Assembly (NCBI GenBank): GCA_963708245.1
Contig: OY970201.1
Location: 3,472,001-3,536,000 of the forward strand
Length of the DNA: 64,000 nt
Reading direction: 5' to 3'
Source: CAVYXK01 sp963708245
GTDB taxonomy: Bacteria; Pseudomonadota; Alphaproteobacteria; Acetobacterales; Acetobacteraceae
Below, piece by piece: positions 27,208 through 34,906 of the stretch; the first letter of the stretch is position 1; each line of letters begins with the position of its first letter. The notes beneath the pieces are model-generated. The model was not told where the DNA came from and made no database searches. It saw only the letters and a program-made list of their open reading frames with translations. A program made the position numbers and the translations under genes.

Positions 27208-27275
27208 GCTCAGTCGGGTCGACTCCGGCGGTTCGGATGGGCAGCCCGGCTACCGCCGCAATGGGTGGAAAGCCG
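27208..27275 (+). repeat. About 65-bp dispersed repeat, copy 3 of 3
   Basis: Contains GTCGACTCCGGCGGTTCGGA, GGGCAGCCCGGCTACCGCCG and GGGTGGAAAGCCG. It lies in the 370-base gap between cfa and the FRG gene, where I see no gene. Copies 2 and 3 are about 2.67 kb apart (about 1.7 kb without the IS). Confidence 0.75.
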
Positions 27276-27426
27276 CCTTGACTCCGGCAGGAACGGTAAC
27301 AGAGAACAGCGTACCGCATTCCGGCGCCGCCCAGCTGTTTCCATGCTCTCCTTTCGGGGCCAGGTACACCATGCCGCAAGGAATGTCGGTAATAGGCTTT
27401 ACAAGTCGCTCGGGTGCACGCGCAAA

Positions 27427-28257
27427 TCATGCGCTGCGATCTTGGCACCACAGTACCTCCGTTTCCCAGAGGCTTCTAGCAACACCATCGAGATCCGGAA
27501 ACACCGCGCGGTGCGTTATGCCGAGGCCGCTCAACTCCTCAATGATACCTGCCTTATGCGCACCAGGGACATTCCAGCAGTATAATACTTCAATGTCTAG
27601 GTTTCCTCCGGCAAATCCTTTGCCCTCGTGATCCTCGATCGACTTCCAGGGATCAGAATGAAACGTAAAGGCACCATCCTGGGCCAAAAGCCGAGGTGAG
27701 TTGTAGAAGGGGTCAATGATTTTTAGTGCATATTTAGCGGACGGATGTGTCGGATCATTTCTACCCCCGGCTTCGAATACTTTTGACTCTATCTTCTGTG
27801 TGGCGACGTAGAACGCGTCGAGTTTCTGGATATTAAATGGGGACCGCATCGCCCAGACCATTCCATCCTTCTTCGACTTTTCGAAGCAAGCAAAGTAAAG
27901 GGAGAAAAGCGCGTTCGCTGTCCAGTCAAGCAATCGTGTTGGCAGCCCGTGATGCCTTGCCAGAAAAATCGCCTCTCCGGCGTTCATCACCCGCCCAACA
28001 TGCGGGTATGCTCGCCTCCGGAAGCGGTGTAGCAGGTCGATCTCCGACTTAGCATTCAGAGTCACTTCCTTGCCAGCATACCTTTGTGTTCGACCGATTG
28101 ACGGAATCAGCTTGAACTCGCTATTCGAGTGCCCGCGGTACAAAAGCTTTCGGTTGTCGATCGAACTGCGTAGTGAGAAGACGCCAGAGACGAAATCATT
28201 CACACAGCCGACGGGATTACGGCGTTCGATTTTGAACTTCACTTCGCTCGAAATCAT
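27427..28257 (-). CDS. FRG-domain protein
   Basis: The FRG domain (named for its Phe-Arg-Gly motif) is clear: RKLLYRGHSNSEFKLIPSIG, then FRRRAYPHVG, FLARHHGLPTRLLDWTANAL and FSLYFACFE, with the rest of the 276 residues forming the usual C-terminal half (SPRLLAQDGAFTFHSD, FPDLDGVARSLW). FRG proteins have unknown biochemistry but are often found in mobile and defence-gene clusters, and the fold is thought to resemble ADP-ribosyl-binding or transferring proteins. The gene is less GC-rich than its neighbours, consistent with transfer. It sits next to an interrupted DUF2971 gene, another defence-island type. Confidence 0.82.
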   Translation of the reverse strand: MISSEVKFKIERRNPVGCVNDFVSGVFSLRSSIDNRKLLYRGHSNSEFKLIPSIGRTQRYAGKEVTLNAKSEIDLLHRFRRRAYPHVGRVMNAGEAIFLARHHGLPTRLLDWTANALFSLYFACFEKSKKDGMVWAMRSPFNIQKLDAFYVATQKIESKVFEAGGRNDPTHPSAKYALKIIDPFYNSPRLLAQDGAFTFHSDPWKSIEDHEGKGFAGGNLDIEVLYCWNVPGAHKAGIIEELSGLGITHRAVFPDLDGVARSLWETEVLWCQDRSA

Positions 28258-28334
28258 AGGAATCTCCCGTAAAGCAGCTTGAGCTCACTGTGGCCTCCCG
28301 AGAGGCCGACTGTGCAAAGGCTGCCACAAAAAAG

Positions 28335-28400
28335 AGCGACAGCGGAAGGTCCGCTTTGGGTCGAAAGCGGTCAATCGGACAGGCCCGCTGGTATGATGTG
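28335..28400. repeat. Intergenic repeat of the GTCCGCTTTGGGTCGAAAG type
   Basis: GGTCCGCTTTGGGTCGAAAG, then CGGTCAATCGGAC, is a short dispersed sequence I know from many alphaproteobacterial intergenic regions. Related but weaker forms occur at about 19775 (GGTCCGCTTTGGG) and 30750. It occupies the gap between the FRG and DUF2971 genes. Confidence 0.4.
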
Positions 28401-28524
28401 TGGTGCCCGGCTCGGCTACGATCACCGGTCCGGGAACGCCTGCGCTGGTTGGCCGGCCACATGTCGGCATGCCAATAAGGACACGAGCGGACTCGGCGCG
28501 TCACGTCGGTCCGGCTGGCTTTTA

Positions 28525-29183
28525 CTACCGTCCCCGGTATGGGATGTCCGACTGATTGATCTTCAGGTCGCTCTTGCTGGGAATGAAGACCTTGAGGCAA
28601 TCGCGAGCGAACTGCTGCGCGACAATTTTTTCGGCGGCTGGCCCAACTACGATTTCCTTCAAGCTGTCGAGCGCCATGTCACGCCAGGGAAATTCCATGT
28701 AACGGACTAGCCGATACGGGCGACACCGGGTCTGAATTCCGGTCAACGCATCGTATTTTTGATGAAGCTGTAGAAAGCGATATTCGCATTCATTCTTGTA
28801 GGCAGTATGCTTGAAATAGAGGGATGCGCGTATGGACTGAATAGCGAATCTTATGGATAACTGTGCTAGAAATCTCCTTCCGATCTGTGGTGCTAGTTTG
28901 ACCAAGTCGCGAACGCGCGCCAGAATAACTTTTAGCAGCTCCTTTTGGAGGCGCGACAACTCAGCGTCGTCGTATGTTACGCGGAACGTCATGGATCCCC
29001 AGTTAGTGCTTGCTGCTGATTTCCCAAAGGATTGCTCCAGCAAGTGAGCGTCGAAGCCCATTGCATAGCCTCGCCCATCATCGGCATACGCGCGCCACTG
29101 GCTCAGCTCATTGCCGTCCTTGGAGAATGAGCAGACGAAAAAGTGCGTGATATTCTCCAATCCTTCATCCACGACTTCCTTAC
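28525..29183 (-). pseudogene. DUF2971 protein, 3' part, separated by an IS630 insertion
   Basis: Typical DUF2971 sequence: THFFVCSFSKDGNELSQWRA, then YADDGRGYAMGFD, FKHTAYKNECEYRFLQLHQK and LDSLKEIVVGPAAEKI. It continues the 5' part at 30283-30608. Removing the IS and one TA joins GCA TTT ACT AGT AAG GAA in frame (AFTSKEVVDEGLENI). DUF2971 proteins are common in defence islands; function not established. Confidence 0.82.
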
Positions 29184-29185
29184 TA

Positions 29186-30280
29186 ATCAGTCAGTAATAT
29201 AGGCTACAGATGGTGCCCTGAAGAAAGCTCTGACCATTGCCGGATCGTCCTTGACAGCCTGCAAGTCGGCCTCGATGCGGTCTTGCAGAGCCTCCCCGGA
29301 GGCGAGTGGGCTCTTGGCCGTGCCGGTGCGCTTGACGTAGTTCCACACCATCTCGTCGGGGTTCAGTTCTGGCGCATAGCCGGGCAGGAAGTGCAACTCG
29401 AGTTTGCCATTCGTCGACGCGACGTAGTCCCGCACCATCCTCGCCTTGTGAGCAGGCAGGCTGTCCAACACTAAAAACAGCGGCTTTCTGCGCCCGCGCA
29501 TGATGTGTTTGAGCAAGCCGACAAACAGCTCCGCCGTCATCCCGCCCTTATAGGTCGCAAACCAGAAGGCGCCCTTGGCATTGACCGCGGACGCCGCCGA
29601 AACCGATTGCCGGATGCCTGGCACCTCAACGACCGGCGTACGCCCCCTGACGCCCCAGGTCCTGCCTTGTACCGCATCGGCACGAAACCCGGATTCATCC
29701 CAGAAATAGATCTCCGCCCCTTCGCGTTTCGCCCGCGCCGCCAGGCGCGGATAGGTGGTCTGCTTCCAGGCCTCAATCGCCTCTGGATCACGTTGGTAGG
29801 CGCGCATCAGCGGTTTTTGCGGCGTCAATCCCAGCTCCGCCAGCAGCTTGCCCACCGAGGCGAGGCTGAGTTCGATGCCAAACCTGTCGGCAATCAACTG
29901 AGCCACGATTCGCCGCGTCCACAGACCAAAGTCGAAGCCGTACTGCCGGGGATCCTTGCCGTTGATCCAACGGAATACCTGTCGTTTTTGCTTCTTCGTC
30001 AATTTACTCGGCCGACCGGTCCCCTTGCGTGAGCGGAGAGGATCACCGCGTCCGCCACGCTTCAGCTTTTTCAGCCATTTGTAGATGGTGGTGCGGCAGA
30101 ATCCATAAGACGCGATCACCGCGCTCGGCGTCTCGCCCTCCTGCACTCGCTCAACCGCCATCCGCCGGATCTCCTCCAGCGTCTTATGATCTAGTGTCCT
30201 GCCGTCTCGAACCATGCTCGTGATATAGCAGAGACCGATGCAAAGTACAACCTGCTTTGTAGTCTAAGTTCCTGACCTAT
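29186..30280 (-). mobile_element. IS630-family insertion sequence (1095 bp), complete
   Basis: Ends ATCAGTCAGTAATATAGGCT and, inverted, ATAGGTCAGGAACTTAGACT are imperfect inverted repeats. The target TA is duplicated at 29184-29185 and 30281-30282, the Tc1/mariner-IS630 hallmark. The element splits a DUF2971 gene whose frame is restored on removal. Confidence 0.92.
29187..30215 (-). CDS. IS630-family transposase
   Basis: Intact 342 residues. An N-terminal helix-turn-helix pair (EGETPSAVIASYGFCRTTIY, then KRQVFRWINGKDPRQYGF) is followed by the DDE domain: Asp in EIYFWDESGFRAD, Asp in LFLVLDSLPAHKARMV and Glu in APELNPDEMVWNYVKR. All catalytic residues are present, so it should be active. It is unrelated in detail to the decayed IS630 copy at 23854, which belongs to another subgroup. 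Confidence 0.93.
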   Translation of the reverse strand: MVRDGRTLDHKTLEEIRRMAVERVQEGETPSAVIASYGFCRTTIYKWLKKLKRGGRGDPLRSRKGTGRPSKLTKKQKRQVFRWINGKDPRQYGFDFGLWTRRIVAQLIADRFGIELSLASVGKLLAELGLTPQKPLMRAYQRDPEAIEAWKQTTYPRLAARAKREGAEIYFWDESGFRADAVQGRTWGVRGRTPVVEVPGIRQSVSAASAVNAKGAFWFATYKGGMTAELFVGLLKHIMRGRRKPLFLVLDSLPAHKARMVRDYVASTNGKLELHFLPGYAPELNPDEMVWNYVKRTGTAKSPLASGEALQDRIEADLQAVKDDPAMVRAFFRAPSVAYITD

Positions 30281-30282
30281 TA

Positions 30283-30608
30283 GTAAATGCCTCAGAGAAC
30301 GCTGCCGTATTATCGCCCTTCCCAACGGCCTCCTTTAGTATACCACTCGCTAGTTGAATCCCATGTCTCAATTCAGACGGATCATTTAGGCCGAATATGT
30401 CAGTCAGCCACAGTTGTCCGCTTTCTAGAACTCCCTTTAGTCCTTTATCGTCGGTGTAATGATAGATGGTCTCCGGCGGCGGCTCTGTCTCTATTTGGCT
30501 GGTAAATGACCCGAGAACGGCTTCGGTGCATTCATGGACTCGCACAAGAGCGTCCTGAAGTTCTCCAGGAAGAGTGCGCTCTTCGTCAGTCAGAACATCG
30601 TCGCTCAT
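30283..30608 (-). pseudogene. DUF2971 protein, 5' part
   Basis: From ATG at 30608 the sequence contains ETIYHYTDDKGLKGVLESGQ and LWLTDIFGLNDPSELRHGIQ, the conserved N-terminal block of DUF2971 (YHYT-----IL----LWL-----LNDP-E). It runs to EAFTN, where the IS630 element begins. The remaining two thirds of the protein is encoded at 28525-29183. Confidence 0.82.
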
Positions 30609-30777
30609 ATTTCGATCTAGCCGCACAGGATCTACCAGTCAATCGGACTCCGTAACGCTATCGGTCTGACATGCCGCGCTGGTTGCTAGTAACGACCGCG
30701 CCGTCAGGATGCGCCGCAAAAACCGTTTCCGAGACCATCCACCCTGCCGCTTTGTGACCGGGTAGGGTCGATAGCGG

Positions 30778-30981
30778 TCATCGGATGAGGCCCGGCAGTA
30801 TAAGTTCTTGCCACAGCCGATCCGCTGCCTCGCGAGCCCTTTCGGGGTCAACATCAAGCAAGGGGCTCGGCTTCCGGGCATCGACGATGCGCGGCATGTT
30901 CGGATGCTCGACGCGGGCCTTTTTGCGCCGGGTGTGCCTCGGCGGCAGGGCATAAACGATGTTGGGGCGGTTGGTCAGCAT
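30778..30981 (-). CDS. Small protein of a family repeated in this window, copy 1
   Basis: 67 residues: MLTNRPNIVYALPPRHTRRK at the start and EREAADRLWQELILPG-like helix (RAREAADRLWQELILPGLIR) at the end. It shares the pattern LT-(R/K)PNIV---PP---RR and AADRL--E with the protein at 52785-52991, and a 3' scrap of the same kind lies at 57383. A basic N-terminus plus a C-terminal helix suggests DNA or RNA binding, but the function is unknown. Confidence 0.55.
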   Translation of the reverse strand: MLTNRPNIVYALPPRHTRRKKARVEHPNMPRIVDARKPSPLLDVDPERAREAADRLWQELILPGLIR

Positions 30982-31066
30982 GACGGAGAGACGTTCAGCA
31001 GGGCTAGCCAACGGATGCCAGCGCCCCACTTACTTGCCGTCAATACCTGCCTGGCACGATCGGCGC

Positions 31067-31363
31067 GTGCCCGAGTTCGATGCCACGATCGCTATCCGTG
31101 CCCAGCGGCTTGAGACGGCCGGCCTGGCGAACCGCTGTGACGAGGCTGCGGCAGCCGTCCGCCAAGCGGTCGAGCGCATGGATGGGGCGAATTGGATCGA
31201 TGTCATGGCGACCGCCATCCCGATCCCAACGCGCTACCCGATGAGCGTCGTGTGTCCGCGCGGGTGCTGCCTAACGCCCGGTACGGAGGAGTGGCGCGAG
31301 CTACAGCGGAGCGTCGAAGCTGTGGCAGCGGCTGCACTTGTGGCCGCTGGCACGCCATTCTAG
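31067..31363 (+). CDS. Hypothetical protein
   Basis: A GTG at 31067 opens a 98-residue frame, PEFDATIAIRAQRLETAGLA, then RCDEAAAAVRQAVERMDGAN and RYPMSVVCPRGCCLTPGTEE. A CPRGCC pair of cysteines is visible. No family recognised. The frame is open further upstream to 30959, but those codons overlap the start of the divergent small gene. Confidence 0.4.
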   Translation: MPEFDATIAIRAQRLETAGLANRCDEAAAAVRQAVERMDGANWIDVMATAIPIPTRYPMSVVCPRGCCLTPGTEEWRELQRSVEAVAAAALVAAGTPF

Positions 31364-31606
31364 GCACCAGCCCCCTTGGGGGGCGGCCGGGGTCGAGACG
31401 CGCAGCCTTTGGCCGCGCCGCGTCCCGATGCCCTGCGCGCGTCTGGCGAGCGCAACTGCCGCCGGCTCCAAATCCGCAGGCGAGAAGATGAGGGCCCGAT
31501 CCTGAGGCGAGCGGCACGTTGGGCGCCGATGTGTTGCCCACGGTGTAGCCCAGAACGGAGAGGCGTTCCAAAATTCCCGCTATATCAGTGGCTTGCATGA
31601 TGTTCG

Positions 31607-31699
31607 TGGCGGAGGGAGGGGGATTCGAACCCCCGGTAGCCCTTGACGGACTACAACGGTTTAGCAAACCGCCGCCTTCAGCCGCTCGGCCACCCCTCC
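31607..31699 (-). tRNA. tRNA-Ser (anticodon GCT)
   Basis: On the minus strand: acceptor GGAGGGG pairs with TCCCTCC (one G-T pair), the anticodon loop reads TTTGCTAAA (GCT, for AGC/AGU codons), a long variable arm follows as in all class II tRNAs, and the T arm is GGGGGTTCGAATCCCCC. The 3' CCA is encoded (31607-31609). Confidence 0.97.
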
Positions 31700-31784
31700 G
31701 CCGGGAGCATGCGACCCGCTCATCACGGACACGGCGTTTGCCCGCTCGTTCTACGGACCGGCCGCGCCGGCGTCAAACGCGCTG

Positions 31785-32411
31785 TCAGCTTAGTGCCACC
31801 TCGAACCCCCGCGCCGTGCCGGGCCGCGCCATCATTGCCTCGTACCAGCGCTTCACGTTGGGGAAATCCGCCAGATCCACCTTGTGCCGCTCGTGCCGCC
31901 AGGCCCAGCCGAGGATCGCGAAATCAGCGATCGACACGTCACCGGCGACGTACCCGACCTGAGCGAGGCGCTTATCCAGCACGCCGTAGAGGCGACGCGT
32001 CTCCTTCATGTAGCGTTCCAGACCGTAGCGGCGGTCTTGTTCGTTCTCTACCTGCAAGAAATGATGGACCTGTCCCGGCATCGGGCCGAACCCGCCCATC
32101 TGCCACATCAGCCATTCCAGCACGCGCACCTGACTGCGCAGGTCGGATGGCCAAAACATCCCGGTCTTCTGCCCCAGATAGATCAGGATCGCGCCCAACT
32201 CGAACACGCTAATCGGTTCGCCACCCGGCCCCTCGGGATCAATAATCGCCGGAATACGGTTGTTGGGGCTGATCTTCAGAAACTCGGGATTGAACTGCTC
32301 GCCCTTGCTGATGTTCACCGTGTGAACGTCGTAGCGCAGTCCCATTTCCTCGAGCGCTACGCTGATCTTGCGCCCGTTCGGCGTGTTCCAGGTCCACAAT
32401 TCGATGGCCAT
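31785..32411 (-). CDS. Glutathione S-transferase family protein
   Basis: An N-terminal thioredoxin-like domain (ELWTWNTPNGRKISVALEEM, then NPEFLKISPNNRIPAIIDPE and ISVFELGAILIYLGQ) precedes a helical C-terminal domain with the family block YVAGDVSIADFAILGWAWRH. The TPNGRK opening is the Ure2p/YfcG/YghU-type active site, where Thr and Asn bind the glutathione thiol, often giving disulfide-reductase activity. Length 208 is normal. It lies between tRNA-Ser and the CocE-like hydrolase. Confidence 0.9.
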   Translation of the reverse strand: MAIELWTWNTPNGRKISVALEEMGLRYDVHTVNISKGEQFNPEFLKISPNNRIPAIIDPEGPGGEPISVFELGAILIYLGQKTGMFWPSDLRSQVRVLEWLMWQMGGFGPMPGQVHHFLQVENEQDRRYGLERYMKETRRLYGVLDKRLAQVGYVAGDVSIADFAILGWAWRHERHKVDLADFPNVKRWYEAMMARPGTARGFEVALS

Positions 32412-32465
32412 CTCTGCCCCTTCCGGCGTTGTCTGGACAGAGTGTGCCGGTCTGCCGGCTCGGTC

Positions 32466-32765
32466 TCAAGATCGGGGTACGGCGGAGTGCGCCCGTCTCG
32501 CCTTGCGGGAGCGGTCGGCGTGCATCGTGCGTCGCCGACGTACCACGCCAAGCCTGATCATCCCGGCGGCTAGCACCAGCACGCCGACGGGCACCTGCGT
32601 CGGCTGGGAGTGAGGGGTGTACACCAGATCGATCACTTCGTCCCTGTCGGTCACACTGACCACGTTGCCGATCGCATCATCGGTGAAGCTTGCTGGCGTG
32701 CCGAGCCGCGGTATCGCGTCGGTGATCCGGTGGTTGAAGCGAAACGTCAGCAAAATTCGTCTCAA
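32466..32765 (-). CDS. Hypothetical protein coupled to the CocE-like gene
   Basis: A TTG start (32765) overlaps the stop of the upstream hydrolase (TTGA). The 99 residues have one hydrophobic stretch (VPVGVLVLAAGMIRLGVV) and a very basic C-terminus (RRRRTMHADRSRKARRAH). No family recognised. It may be a chance frame in GC-rich DNA. Confidence 0.3.
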   Translation of the reverse strand: MRRILLTFRFNHRITDAIPRLGTPASFTDDAIGNVVSVTDRDEVIDLVYTPHSQPTQVPVGVLVLAAGMIRLGVVRRRRTMHADRSRKARRAHSAVPRS

Positions 32766-34771
32766 AGCAAATCACGTGGAATGGTTTCGTCCCAGTCTCG
32801 CCGGCGGATCTGCGCATCGCCCTCATGAGCTGTCAGTCGCGCCTGGACCGTGAACGCCTCGCGGGTTGCCGAAAATCGTGTGACCAGTTCCGTGCGGACC
32901 TGCCACACGCCACGCTGCACGGTCTGCAGCCGCCGCAGCTCGGCCCGCGCACTCAACGGGTCGTCGTCCCTGATGCGAAGCTCGTGGGACGATTCATTGC
33001 CGATCTCGATCTCGATGTCGTCGATCCGCACCATGCTCGGTTCTTCGATCAGGCGGTCAAAATGCTCGCCCGCATCGAGACCGCCCTCTCGCCGCGAGCG
33101 ACCTTCTTGCAGCACCGTGCGCTGCGCCGGCGGCGCGGTGACGGGAGGCGGTAGAACCGGCGGCGTTTCGCCCGGCTTTCGAGCCCGCACGGGCACGATC
33201 AGCGCGCCGGCAAAAACCGCCACCGACGCGACCTCCGCGACAGGCCATACCATCGGCCAATACGTCGTTGACAGCGCGATACGGATGCGATGGCCAGGCG
33301 GGAACCGGAACCCGGCATCATTGAGTTGGAGTCGCACGCGCTCGTGCTTCCCCGGCACCAGGGGCTGCGGCATGGCATGCCCGTTCCGGTGCGCCAAGTT
33401 CAGAACGCCGAAGCTTATCCGCAGGCTGGCGCCGTCAGGATGCACATCGCACAGCCGGGCAATCAGCAGCGCCTGCGGCCGGTCGCTTGCAAGCTCCAGC
33501 TCCAGCACTGGTGCCCCCAGGATCTCCACAGCCGCGTCAAGGGGCGGCGAGTCGAACACGACCGATCGTGCATCATCCTCCCGCTGATCGTCGGGCCCGT
33601 CCGGACCGACTCCGAACGGGCACCAGCTTCCGCCGGCCGCGCCCAGGCTCTGCGGCGTTCGGACGACACGTGTCGCGGGATCGCCGGGCATCTCGCGCAA
33701 TCCCGATCCCGTCAGGAACAGCCGATGCGGCTCGGTATTCGCTGGCCAGACCGGCTCTGCGATCCAGCGCCCCGGCCGCTCGGCGTGCCATGGAGCCGGA
33801 GGCACGCTCTCCATCATCCAGGCGCGCAGCATCGGTTCGTTCATCACACCGTTGTCTATGCCCTTCAGCCACCGGTCCCACCAACGGAGCGCCTCCTGCA
33901 AGAAGCCGATCCGCGGACCGGGGGAGGCAAAATGCGGATAACGATGCGCCCATGGGCCGATCAGCCCGAGGCGCGGTACTGCCAGGTGCGCCAGCAGGCG
34001 AGGGATTGCATTGGTATATCCATCGGTCCAGCCGCCGATCGCCATCACGGGGCACGCGATGGCCGCATAGTCCTCGCACACCGAACCATGCTTCCAGTAC
34101 GCATCCCTTCGCTGGTGCTGTAGCCATTTCGCCAGGAACAGGGGCGTCGCATCGATCCGCTGCAACCACATCTCACGCCAGCGGTCACCGACCAACGCCG
34201 GATCGGGCGGATGAGCCATGAACACCTGGAACACCGACGCCCAGCCGAACTTCGCGGTCAGCAATGCGCCGCCCATGAAATGCACGTCGTCGCGATAGCG
34301 GTCGTCGGTGGAGCACAGCGTGATGATCGCCTTCAGCGCCGGGGGTCTGTGCGCAGCGATTTGCAACGCGTTGAACCCACCCCAGGAGATACCCATCATG
34401 CCGACCGCGCCGCTGCACCAGCTCTGCCGCGCGATCCAGGCGATCACCTCGAGCCCGTCATCCTGCTCCTGCTGCGAATACTCGTCGGTCAGCACGCCGT
34501 CCGACTCGCCGCTGCCACGGATATCGACGCGGACTGCCGCATAGCCATGGCCGGCGAACCAGGGATGCGTCAGCGCGTCCCGCTCCCAGGTGCCGTCGCG
34601 CTTGCGATAGGGAAGGTATTCCAGGACGGCCGGTACCGGATGGGCTTCGGCGTCCTCCGGCAGCCAGATGCGCGCCGCCAGTGGTGTGCCGTCGGCCAGT
34701 GGGACCAGAAGGTGGGGGATTTCGCGGATTCGGCGCGGGAATTCGGTGAGGGTCGCGGGGGTATCGGGCAT
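32762..34771 (-). CDS. CocE/NonD-family hydrolase (S15-like X-Pro dipeptidyl-peptidase family)
   Basis: The alpha/beta-hydrolase domain has VRVDIRGSGESDGVLTDEYS and the nucleophile Ser in GAVGMMGISWGGFNALQIAA, with WTDGYTNAIPRL and the His candidate in LIGPWAHRYPHF. A C-terminal jelly-roll-like domain (PepX_C) follows from about residue 310 (LELELASDRPQALLIARLCD, FRFPPGHRIRIALSTTYWPM). The length of 669 residues is typical. Members hydrolyse esters or amides such as cocaine or acyl-amino acids; substrate here unknown. No signal peptide, so cytoplasmic. Confidence 0.88.
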   Translation of the reverse strand: MPDTPATLTEFPRRIREIPHLLVPLADGTPLAARIWLPEDAEAHPVPAVLEYLPYRKRDGTWERDALTHPWFAGHGYAAVRVDIRGSGESDGVLTDEYSQQEQDDGLEVIAWIARQSWCSGAVGMMGISWGGFNALQIAAHRPPALKAIITLCSTDDRYRDDVHFMGGALLTAKFGWASVFQVFMAHPPDPALVGDRWREMWLQRIDATPLFLAKWLQHQRRDAYWKHGSVCEDYAAIACPVMAIGGWTDGYTNAIPRLLAHLAVPRLGLIGPWAHRYPHFASPGPRIGFLQEALRWWDRWLKGIDNGVMNEPMLRAWMMESVPPAPWHAERPGRWIAEPVWPANTEPHRLFLTGSGLREMPGDPATRVVRTPQSLGAAGGSWCPFGVGPDGPDDQREDDARSVVFDSPPLDAAVEILGAPVLELELASDRPQALLIARLCDVHPDGASLRISFGVLNLAHRNGHAMPQPLVPGKHERVRLQLNDAGFRFPPGHRIRIALSTTYWPMVWPVAEVASVAVFAGALIVPVRARKPGETPPVLPPPVTAPPAQRTVLQEGRSRREGGLDAGEHFDRLIEEPSMVRIDDIEIEIGNESSHELRIRDDDPLSARAELRRLQTVQRGVWQVRTELVTRFSATREAFTVQARLTAHEGDAQIRRRDWDETIPRDLL

Positions 34772-34906
34772 GGAATGGGAATGCCCTGCGCAGGCTTATC
34801 GGCGCAAGTCCGGGGCGGTCGCACGTCCGAGTGAGCCCCGGCTGTTGTCGGTCTTGTCGCCATCATCAGAGGATGGCTGATTGAGCACAACCGATAGGAG
34901 GGCCGC

